Positions 8,802 through 14,044 of a stretch of 14,044 nt of DNA are shown piece by piece; positions within the stretch are counted from its first letter, which is position 1; every line of letters starts with the position of its first letter. Under the pieces are notes generated by a model. The model had not been told where the DNA came from and did not search any database. It worked only from the letters and a program-made list of their open reading frames with translations. The stretch comes from JAJTCH01 sp040386195 (lineage in GTDB: Bacteria; Pseudomonadota; Alphaproteobacteria; Rickettsiales; UBA1997). Position numbers and translations under genes: made by a program. Where the stretch lies: positions 1 to 14,044 of the forward strand of contig JAZKFV010000020.1 in the NCBI GenBank assembly GCA_040386195.1, written 5' to 3'.

Positions 8802-10031
8802 ATGTTAATAGTTCAAAAATTTGGCGGCACTTCGGTTGGTAGTATTGATCGGATTAAAAATGTTGCACTTAAAGTTAAAAAGGAAATTGATTTAGGTAAT
8901 AAAGTTGTAGTGGTGGTTTCGGCAATGTCGGGAGTTACCAACCAACTAGTTGATTATTGTAATCAAGTTTCAGATTTACAAAAAGATTCAGCTTTAGCGG
9001 AATATGATTCAATCGTTGCCACTGGCGAGCAAGTAACTTGCGGGCTTTTGGCTTTGCAATTACAAACTAACGGTTTTAAAGCGCGGTCATTTTTGGGTTG
9101 GCAAATTCCGGTTACCACCGATAATGTTTTTAGCAAAGCGCGCATTGATGATATTGACGGAACTAAGCTATTAGAGGCTTTGAAGGAATATGATATTATT
9201 GTCATCGCCGGGTTTCAGGGAATTTTTGCTGCCCAAAATAGAATTACCACTTTAGGTCGTGGCGGTTCCGACACTTCAGCGGTGGCAATTGCGGCGGCAA
9301 TTAAAGCGGATCGTTGCGATATTTATACTGACGTTGAAGGTGTTTATACAACAGATCCAAGAATCACCGACAAAGCCCGCAAGCTTGATCAAGTTACTTA
9401 TGAAGAAATGCTAGAAATGGCTTATTCAGGATCAAAAGTTTTACAAACTCGATCAGTTGCCATGGCAATGGCGCACAATGTTACCGTACAAGTTTTATCA
9501 ACCTTCTCGGAAAATCCGGGAACAATTTTAGTCAATAACGAGGAAATTATGGAAAAAAGATTAATCACCGGCATTAGCTATAGCAAAAACGATGTTCGCA
9601 TCACTCTAACTGCAATGCCTGATCATCCTGGATTATCATCAGCAATTTTTGGCGCGCTTGCCGACAAAGAAGTGAATGTGGATATGATCGTACAAAATAT
9701 CAGCGCTGATGGCAAATCAGTTGACATTACTTTTACAATTCCCAAAGAAGAATTGGAAAGAGGCAAAGCGGCGATTGAATCGGTGCAAAATATTGCTAAA
9801 TATCAACAAATGAAAATTGACGACAACATCGCTAAAATTTCTGTAATTGGCGTGGGTATGGTTAGCCATTCTGGCGTTGCTTATACAATGTTTAAAACTT
9901 TGGCAGAAAAAGGGATTAATATTTTGCTGATTTCAACTTCTGAAATTAAAATTTCAGTTTTGATTGCTAAAGAATATGGCGAATTGGCAGTGCGAGTTTT
10001 GCATAGTGCTTATGATTTGGATGCGAAATAA
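8802..10031 (+). CDS. lysC: Aspartate kinase (aspartokinase)
   Basis: 409 residues, the usual size of single-function aspartokinases of the alpha/beta type. It phosphorylates aspartate, the first step to diaminopimelate (cell wall), lysine, threonine and methionine. The kinase domain begins IVQKFGGTSVGS (KFGGTSV 6-12) and has VVVVSAMSGVTN (35-47), ATGEQV (73-78), GRGGSDTSAVAIA (152-164) and DIYTDVEGVYTTDPR (173-187). Two C-terminal ACT domains follow at about 265-330 and 344-405, which in the family bind lysine and/or threonine for feedback control. Start is ATG 8802; no good ribosome binding site precedes it. A second, internal start at 9549 (M250) has a better one and would give the regulatory half alone. 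A strong terminator follows the stop by 20 nt. Confidence 0.97.
   Translation: MLIVQKFGGTSVGSIDRIKNVALKVKKEIDLGNKVVVVVSAMSGVTNQLVDYCNQVSDLQKDSALAEYDSIVATGEQVTCGLLALQLQTNGFKARSFLGWQIPVTTDNVFSKARIDDIDGTKLLEALKEYDIIVIAGFQGIFAAQNRITTLGRGGSDTSAVAIAAAIKADRCDIYTDVEGVYTTDPRITDKARKLDQVTYEEMLEMAYSGSKVLQTRSVAMAMAHNVTVQVLSTFSENPGTILVNNEEIMEKRLITGISYSKNDVRITLTAMPDHPGLSSAIFGALADKEVNVDMIVQNISADGKSVDITFTIPKEELERGKAAIESVQNIAKYQQMKIDDNIAKISVIGVGMVSHSGVAYTMFKTLAEKGINILLISTSEIKISVLIAKEYGELAVRVLHSAYDLDAK
9540..9551 (+). promoter_or_regulatory. Probable internal ribosome binding site and start for the LysC beta subunit
   Basis: Within lysC, GAGGAAATTATG places a Shine-Dalgarno-like GAGG a few bases before ATG codon 250. 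The product would be 160 residues starting MEKRLITGISYSKNDV and containing both ACT domains. In the alpha2-beta2 aspartokinases (for example Corynebacterium and Bacillus types) the beta subunit begins at the matching place, just before an M-E-x-x-x-(L/I)-T-G segment. Confidence 0.55.
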
Positions 10032-10051
10032 TAGTTTAAATTATCGACAAT

Positions 10052-10085
10052 AAAAAGGGTGAGGCTTTAAAACCTCACCCTTTTT
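10052..10085 (+). terminator. Intrinsic terminator after lysC
   Basis: Perfect 13-bp stem, AAAAAGGGTGAGG (10052-10064) with CCTCACCCTTTTT (10073-10085), 8-nt loop, ending in five T on the plus strand. The A run on the other side lets it also work for leftward transcripts. Confidence 0.93.
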
Positions 10086-10107
10086 ATTGGTCAAAAATTC
10101 TCGAAAA

Positions 10108-10167
10108 TTATTGACGAGGATTTCCACCAGCCGGTCTAGAACCACGACCCATTTGCGGAGCGCCTTC
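10108..10167 (-). pseudogene. Possible C-terminal remnant of an unidentified gene
   Basis: On the minus strand an open frame of 19 codons ends at TAA (10110-10108) and reads EGAPQMGRGSRPAGGNPRQ, a Gly/Pro/Arg-rich tail, from DNA visibly richer in G+C than its surroundings. In the upstream direction a stop occurs at once inside the hairpin 10163-10200. It could be the end of a gene cut off by that hairpin, but I cannot identify the parent and it may be chance. Confidence 0.25.
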
Positions 10168-10200
10168 TTATCCGTCGGTTAAAATCGACGGATAAGAAGG
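10163..10200. repeat. Perfect 15-bp hairpin repeat
   Basis: CCTTCTTATCCGTCG (10163-10177) and its exact reverse complement CGACGGATAAGAAGG (10186-10200) around an 8-nt loop. No T run follows on either strand, so it is not a classic terminator; it looks like a small palindromic element lying at the cut end of the possible gene remnant. Confidence 0.85.
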
Positions 10201-10309
10201 TAATTAAAAGCAGAAAATTCGTTAAAGCGAAAAGCGGGAAGCAAGAAGCAATGCATAAACCAAAAATTGCAACTTGAATTGCATTATCATCTCAACATTT
10301 ACCCCCACA

Positions 10310-10580
10310 CTACTTCACCAAACTCATCTGCATATCAATCTGGGCGTCGCTCATATAGACATGAGAAGAAGAGACAATGCCAGACATTAGATCCCAAATC
10401 GGATCAACTTCTAGCCATTGATTGTTATAATAAATCATATTCCAACTATGACCTTGGCAGTGATCATATTCACCGCAGGCAATGCCTTCAACAGTGATGG
10501 TGAAAATTTCAGCTAGGCGCGTCAGAGCGGTGAATAATCGAGCGTATTTGGTCATAAAATAAGACGTTTATCCCTTTAGC
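10310..10580 (-). pseudogene. Broken transglutaminase-like protein gene (catalytic Cys lost)
   Basis: The 81-codon frame 10555-10310 reads KYARLFTALTRLAEIFTITV, EGIACGE, then GHSWNMIYYNNQWLEVDPIW. This is the His (GHSWN) and Asp (VDPIW) part of a microbial transglutaminase/protease-like core, in which KGVCxxYA with the catalytic Cys should come just before KYARLF. Upstream on the same strand another frame reads YAKGI near 10580-10566, then about a dozen stray bases with no Cys, then the frame continues. So the nucleophile site is destroyed by an indel, the N-terminal part is absent, and the end stops soon after the Asp motif. This is a dead fragment of a protein that would normally act as a Cys-His-Asp hydrolase; no product is expected. 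Confidence 0.65.
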
Positions 10581-10598
10581 ATACGGAAAAGGGAATTG
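10569..10598 (+). repeat. Short dispersed motif, copy B (TATCCCTTTAGCATACGG...GGGAATT)
   Basis: Reads TTATCCCTTTAGCATACGGA then AAAGGGAATT, with a 7-bp hairpin tcccttt/aaaggga. Similar sequence occurs in the opposite orientation at 12453-12478 and 13750-13774. It lies between the transglutaminase remnant and the next gene's candidate promoter. Confidence 0.5.
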
Positions 10599-10624
10599 AT
10601 TTTTGATTTAGTGAAAGATAAGAT
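10596..10624 (+). promoter_or_regulatory. Candidate promoter for the membrane protein gene at 10655
   Basis: TTGATT (10596-10601), 17 nt, TAAGAT (10619-10624). The predicted start near 10631 leaves a leader of about 24 nt. Confidence 0.4.
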
Positions 10625-10654
10625 AAGATTTTTCGCAAATCACTTTTTAGCAAA

Positions 10655-11446
10655 ATGGAAAACATGCTTACCAAGATTAATTGGAAAAAATTATCTATTC
10701 AAGTCGTGTCGTGGGGGTTATTGGCTATGACCTTAACCATTCCAACCGAAGCAGCTTCTAATATAAGTAAATGGGCAGATTATCTATTGTCCAAAGTTTG
10801 CAATAATACTTTGGAAGCGTGTGTAAAATATCCTGATTTTCTCAAATTACCAGCCATTGATTGGGTTATAAGAATTGCTGTAATTGCAGTGTTAGCATGG
10901 GTTTATTGGAAACCGCTTTCATCACAATTTAAAAGAAGATTCTTTAGAATTTTATGGGATGAATCAACTTTTTTAACAATGTTCTCGCAAAAACATTCTA
11001 TAGGCACGTCTGAGGATATAATGATTTACAGCGATTTAGAAATTCGTATTTGTCAATTTTTCCTGCAAGGTAGAAATCAATTCAAAAAGCCCATTGATGA
11101 GGTTAGTGGAAAGATAGTTTCTACCAAAACAAATCGTAGCCTTCCTATTTTGCTAGATGGAATGAAACCAGAGGAAACCTATGGAATTCCTGGCAGATGT
11201 GATTTTCAAATGAGAGCAATTTTTCCTAGATCAACAAGTGATAAAGAGGGATATACTATCGAGGATTTTTGGCGACATTTTGGTGAATTTGATTTTATTT
11301 TTGAATATGATGGCAAGAAATATGTGCGTCATTTTTCAGAGAAAGAAGTAAAAAACTTTCTTGATGAAAAAACTAAAGAGTTAGTTGAGCGCTCTACTTT
11401 CAAACAAAAACCAAGAGTTAAAAAAAGAGAAAATGACAACACTTAA
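10655..11446 (+). CDS. Membrane protein of unknown function
   Basis: I do not recognise the family. 263 residues with a hydrophobic segment at about 14-33 that ends in PTEAAS, so it could be a signal peptide cut near 34 or a membrane anchor. A second segment (WVIRIAVIAVLAWVYW) lies at 70-85, followed by the basic KRRFFR. By the positive-inside rule the region from 90 on is cytoplasmic. The soluble part has a compact, possibly beta-rich stretch at about 148-225 (LPILLDGMKPEETYGIPGR, then FWRHFGEFDFIFEYDGKKY) and a Lys-rich end. Cys50 and Cys56 in the short loop could pair. Codon use resembles the neighbours. Its last 14 nt overlap the small basic protein gene downstream, so the two are probably translated together. 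Start ATG 10655; ATG 10664 is the alternative. Confidence 0.7.
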   Translation: MENMLTKINWKKLSIQVVSWGLLAMTLTIPTEAASNISKWADYLLSKVCNNTLEACVKYPDFLKLPAIDWVIRIAVIAVLAWVYWKPLSSQFKRRFFRILWDESTFLTMFSQKHSIGTSEDIMIYSDLEIRICQFFLQGRNQFKKPIDEVSGKIVSTKTNRSLPILLDGMKPEETYGIPGRCDFQMRAIFPRSTSDKEGYTIEDFWRHFGEFDFIFEYDGKKYVRHFSEKEVKNFLDEKTKELVERSTFKQKPRVKKRENDNT

Positions 11447-11606
11447 AGAAGCTCAAGAAAAGGGTAAGATAAAAGACTTCATCAAAGAACGTACAAAAGA
11501 AGAAAAGCGCGGAGACAAAGAGAAATTTGACAAAGCGATTAAATCTATTTCGCAAACTTCGTCAAAAGCTCCGAAAGCATCAACTCAGGGAAACCGCGAG
11601 AATTGA
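11433..11606 (+). CDS. Small basic protein of unknown function
   Basis: 57 residues from ATG 11433, beginning MTTLKEAQEKGKIKDFIKER, very rich in Lys and Glu, probably helical and soluble. A longer frame from 11385 exists, but 11433 is preferred: it has a purine-rich AAGAGAA just upstream and overlaps the preceding gene by 14 nt, a common coupling arrangement. The pattern (TLKEAxExGKxxxFIKE, then RGDKEKFDKAIKS, then an S/K/A/P tail) reminds me of short conserved proteobacterial hypotheticals; that is from memory only. Its last 62 nt overlap the 3' end of the opposing transposase, so the final residues may come from the insertion sequence and not from the original gene. Confidence 0.5.
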   Translation: MTTLKEAQEKGKIKDFIKERTKEEKRGDKEKFDKAIKSISQTSSKAPKASTQGNREN

Positions 11607-12408
11607 ATCTGTATTCAAATTCGGCGGCATATTTAGCGAGATGCTTTTTAGAAACATGAATGTGCGTGCCTTTTATTGATAGCTTTAATCTCGACCAAAA
11701 GCTCTCAATTGAATTCACAGTTGCACCTTTTTTGCTTACATATTCACCAGCTCCGTGATTAACGGTATTGTGAGTGTAGCTTTTTTGGTTTAGTCCTTTG
11801 TAAGAGTGCAATTCATCACTTTGAATTTCGCTCTGTTTCTCAACATTGGCTTCAATGATTGGGTGAAGAGTAGCGCGCTTAACATCATCAACAACTTTTG
11901 TCATGACATCGCCGTTTTTCTGCATCATGCCAAAAACAATTGATTTACCTTCTGCGCCGCGACCTCTTTTACCTTTTCTTTTGCCGCCGATGTAGGTTTC
12001 ATCAACTTCGATGACGCCGCTAAGTGGTTCGTCACCATCAACTTAGCTCATGTGTTTTCTGATTTGATGACCCATGCGCCAAGCGGTTTTATAAGTTACG
12101 CCAAGCTGACGTTGAAGCTCTTTTGCTGAAACTCCGCTGCGGGTTGTAGTGAAGAGATAAATGGCGTAGAACCAGAGTTGAAGAGAAGTTTTTGAATCTT
12201 CAAAGATCGTGCCAACGCAAGGGTGAATGTGATTACCGCAATTGCCGCAAGAAAAGGCGCGTTCTGATTTTAATAAATGCCAAGTAGTTTCGCGTTTGCA
12301 CTTCGGGCATTCGTGATTTTTGGCAAAACGAACTTTAAATAAGTGCGTCAAGCACGCATCATCATTTGGAAATTTTTTAAAGAATTGCTGAATGGTTGTG
12401 TTTTTCAT
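11545..12408 (-). pseudogene. IS1595-family transposase split by one in-frame stop
   Basis: Reading from ATG 12408, 287 codons in one frame: an N-terminal zinc ribbon (C34, C37, C54, C57), FEDSKTSLQLWFYAIYLF, an HTH-like GVSAKELQRQLGVTYKTAWR (92-111), a TAA at codon 122 (12045-12043), then VIEVDETYIGGKRKGKRGRG with D136 as first catalytic Asp, SDELHSYKGL, VNSIESFWSRLK and FEYRFNSR at the end. That is the complete DD(E/N) transposase of the IS1595 family. Since both halves are in the same frame, the defect is a nonsense change, not a frameshift; AAA to TAA in MSKVDGDE would explain it. Inactive unless the stop is read through. No left terminal repeat matching the right side was found, so that end may be truncated. 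Confidence 0.9.
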
Positions 12409-12417
12409 AATCAAGCC

Positions 12418-12453
12418 AGTTATTTAAAGGAACTGACGATATATTAAATAACT
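12418..12453. repeat. Inverted repeat at the transposase 5' side, possible IS end
   Basis: AGTTATTTAA (12418-12427) and TTAAATAACT (12444-12453) are exact reverse complements. They lie just before the transposase start, where an IS1595 terminal repeat is expected, but the partner at the other end is not recognisable. Confidence 0.5.
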
Positions 12454-12478
12454 AATTCCCGTATGTAAAGGGGATAAT
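12453..12478 (-). repeat. Short dispersed motif, copy A
   Basis: On the minus strand ATTATCCCCTTTACATACGG then GAATTA. It matches copy B at 10569-10598 (opposite orientation) and copy C at 13750-13774 (same orientation). It sits between the insertion sequence and the ankyrin gene. Confidence 0.5.
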
Positions 12479-12626
12479 CGTCTAAAATAATAGATAGTTA
12501 CAAATATTTCCGAGATCAATTCGCTGCTCGTAATCATTTTATTCTTGATTTAATTGGCGTGTTATTAATTATCAGAGCAGCTAACGGCCATGGTGGCTGA
12601 AAATAAAAACATTAACTAATAAAAAT

Positions 12627-13745
12627 ATGGCTTTGGAAGCATTAGAACAAAAAAATAACATTTATTCCATAATAAAAGATGACGATTTAGATCAACTAAA
12701 ACTTTTGATTGCAGAAGGTTTGGATGTTAATCAGGTGGTTAAAAATGGAGATGTATTACTTCATTTAGCGGTGAGACAGGGAAATTTTGAGATGGTAAAA
12801 CTTCTTTGTGAGGCAGGGGCGAATGATGATTTAGAAAATGAACAGCACAAAACACCTTTGGAGTGTATATCGCAAATGGATTTGGCTTCGGATGAAAATT
12901 ATGTTAAGATAGCCAGCTATTTAAATGGCCGACACCAAGCAAAATTTCCATCTCGATCTCCAGCCAAAGCAAAAGTTGATCAATTATCATTTGTAATTGA
13001 AAATATAAAGCCAACTCAAATACAGGTAGTTTTACAAAATGAAGTTTGTGTTTCGGACGACCCAGATAAGGTTTTATTTTCGGCAGGATTTTATACCTGT
13101 TATGGAATCATAATCAGAGATAATGGTAATCGTCATATTCGAGGCATTGCGCATTTTGATCAGCTTGCGCTTATGTCGCAAGAAATGTTGGGGCTTCAAA
13201 GCAATGGCAATTATTTTCAAAAACTACAAGATGAATTTGTTGCAAAAGAAGGAAATCCAAGAAATTGTACAGTATCTTTTTTTGGTGGTGCAGAACAAAA
13301 CAATCTTTTCCTTCCTGGAATTGTGAATAGCGAAGGGGGTAAAAAAATGACGCGCATGCTTCACGATAAAACTTGCGAGTCAATCAAGGGGAAGCTTAGC
13401 AAACTATTTCCTAATGCTGATATAAAATATATCGGATCAGTTAAAGACATTGCCAGCAAAGCTAATCACGCACCGGAAGAAAATAATATATTATTAATAT
13501 CTGGCCCAAACAAAACTTTGCTCGGAGATCATGGCAATAAACATCTTTGTAATATGCCATATCGAGATATTATGAGAGGAGAACATCTGAGAGCTACTAG
13601 CCCAGAATTAGAAGAGTTGAAATTAAGAAATGCAATGATTGGCAAGCAATTGTCCCTTAAAACACCTGAAGAATCAGTATCAGCTGCTAAAAAATTAAAA
13701 CGCGAAGGAAAGCTAGCAAGCAATGAACAATGCCCTGTGATGTAA
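12627..13745 (+). CDS. Ankyrin-repeat protein with CheD-like deamidase domain and C-terminal CaaX-like box; candidate effector
   Basis: 372 residues. Residues 10-100 hold about three ankyrin repeats (DLDQLKLLIAEGLDVN, GDVLLHLAVRQGNFEMVKLL, CEAGA, KTPLECI). Residues about 138-300 align by eye with the chemoreceptor glutamine deamidase CheD. FSAGFYTCYGIIIRD (151-165) lies on the CheD TLGLGSCVAV...D segment, with C158 as nucleophile and S152 at the usual Thr position. RGIAHF (172-177) supplies H176 (spacing 18; 17 in Thermotoga CheD). SFFGGA (217-222) matches the CheD GGA strand, and ESIKGKLSKLFPNADIKYIG (251-270) the RNVEAVKxxL helix and next strand. Near the end come basic KKLKREGK (355-362) and the terminal tetrapeptide CPVM, which fits a eukaryotic CaaX farnesylation box. 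Expected: deamidation of a host protein at a membrane; secretion, target and prenylation are inference. No chemotaxis genes are nearby. Start ATG 12627. Confidence 0.8.
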   Translation: MALEALEQKNNIYSIIKDDDLDQLKLLIAEGLDVNQVVKNGDVLLHLAVRQGNFEMVKLLCEAGANDDLENEQHKTPLECISQMDLASDENYVKIASYLNGRHQAKFPSRSPAKAKVDQLSFVIENIKPTQIQVVLQNEVCVSDDPDKVLFSAGFYTCYGIIIRDNGNRHIRGIAHFDQLALMSQEMLGLQSNGNYFQKLQDEFVAKEGNPRNCTVSFFGGAEQNNLFLPGIVNSEGGKKMTRMLHDKTCESIKGKLSKLFPNADIKYIGSVKDIASKANHAPEENNILLISGPNKTLLGDHGNKHLCNMPYRDIMRGEHLRATSPELEELKLRNAMIGKQLSLKTPEESVSAAKKLKREGKLASNEQCPVM

Positions 13746-13749
13746 TTTT

Positions 13750-13774
13750 AATTACCCGTAGGTAAAAGGATTTA
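13750..13774 (-). repeat. Short dispersed motif, copy C
   Basis: On the minus strand AAATCCTTTTACCTACGGGT then AATTA, starting 5 nt after the ankyrin gene stop. It is about four fifths identical to copy A upstream of that gene and in the same orientation. TTACC/GGTAA makes a short hairpin inside it. The remaining 13775-13899 holds nothing I can name. Confidence 0.45.
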
Positions 13775-13899
13775 GCTATTCTTGTTTGTTGGAGTTCAAT
13801 TAAATTTACTCTCTTGGTAAAAATTGAAATGGCATAAAACTTTATATTTGGGTTTTTAGAAGAGATTATAATTTGCGATTAAAATTTCTTTGAGACCTG

Positions 13900-14044
13900 T
13901 TATTTATTTTTCTTAATTTTCTTTTTCAATATCACCACGCCTAACCTATCTGAATCATCAACAAACTCAATGCCTGCATTTTCAAAAGTGGCATAATTAA
14001 AAATCTGGGGTGATAAATTGAATTCTTCCGCCTCACTTTCTCCC
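13900..14044 (-). CDS. C-terminal end of a probable HTH-type regulator (partial)
   Basis: An open frame enters from the right edge on the minus strand and gives 47 residues ending at TAA (13902-13900): IFNYATFENAGIEFVDDSDR, then LGVVILKKKIKKNK. The pattern ATFENAGIEFVDD...LGVVILKK is like the short tail of many alphaproteobacterial XRE/HTH proteins (LExAGVEFIDENGGGPGVRL), which follows the DNA-binding helices. The glycine stretch is replaced by DSDR and the end is Lys-rich. The DNA-binding part lies outside the window, so this is a tentative assignment. It is convergent with the ankyrin gene. Confidence 0.55.
   Translation of the reverse strand, partial: GESEAEEFNLSPQIFNYATFENAGIEFVDDSDRLGVVILKKKIKKNK

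Noticed and set aside
11929..12045. Frameshift between the two transposase halves
   Set aside because: Codon by codon reading shows the frame is unchanged; only one TAA interrupts it.
12523..12581. gctgctc/gagcagc inverted pair upstream of the ankyrin gene
   Set aside because: Only 7 bp with a 45-nt loop; within what is expected by chance.
13123..13723. Short frames overlapping the ankyrin gene in other frames
   Set aside because: Shadows of the 372-codon gene with no recognisable motif or ribosome binding site.
12627..13745. A chemotaxis CheD gene
   Set aside because: There are no che, receptor or flagellar genes nearby, the protein has ankyrin repeats and is more than twice the length of CheD, and its end is CaaX-like.

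Overview
The window looks like a piece of an AT-rich genome from a host-associated alphaproteobacterium, most likely of the Rickettsiales type. Four things point there. The 23S rRNA has alphaproteobacterial character and no 16S or tRNA genes next to it. nuoD sits alone, outside any nuo cluster. Palindromic repeats are inserted in frame in a housekeeping gene. There is an ankyrin-repeat protein that looks like a host-directed effector. No species can be named from this sequence.

Left part (1-6437, all minus strand): the 5' two thirds of a 23S rRNA gene (1-1840) lies behind a 520-bp spacer with a good sigma70-type promoter. Upstream of it is a tight four-gene run, read right to left: fructose-6-phosphate aldolase/transaldolase, a DUF374-type acyltransferase, nuoD and a GT39-like membrane glycosyltransferase. 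Gaps are 2, 4 and 18 nt, so they are probably co-transcribed.

Middle part (6511-10085, plus strand): priA and lysC, divergent from the aldolase. priA carries two foreign-looking repeats: a 23-nt heptamer array near its start and a 168-nt in-frame insert (a 27-bp-arm palindrome plus a 21-bp tandem repeat) between helicase motifs I and Ia. The same 23-mer reappears after priA in a large inverted repeat. lysC has a probable internal start for a separate regulatory subunit and ends at a strong intrinsic terminator.

Right part (10086-14044) is accessory and decayed: a possible gene-tail remnant, a perfect 15-bp hairpin, a broken transglutaminase-like gene without its catalytic Cys, an unknown membrane protein with a small basic partner, an IS1595-family transposase stopped by one in-frame TAA, and the C-terminal end of a probable regulator at the edge. 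Among these lies an intact 372-aa protein (12627-13745), the most interesting object here. It has N-terminal ankyrin repeats, a CheD-like cysteine deamidase domain with the Cys and His retained, a basic stretch, and the C-terminal tetrapeptide CPVM, which fits a eukaryotic CaaX prenylation box. I read it as a candidate secreted, host-prenylated glutamine deamidase effector. Short related motifs (TATCCC..CATACGG..GAATT) lie on both sides of the IS and on both sides of this gene.
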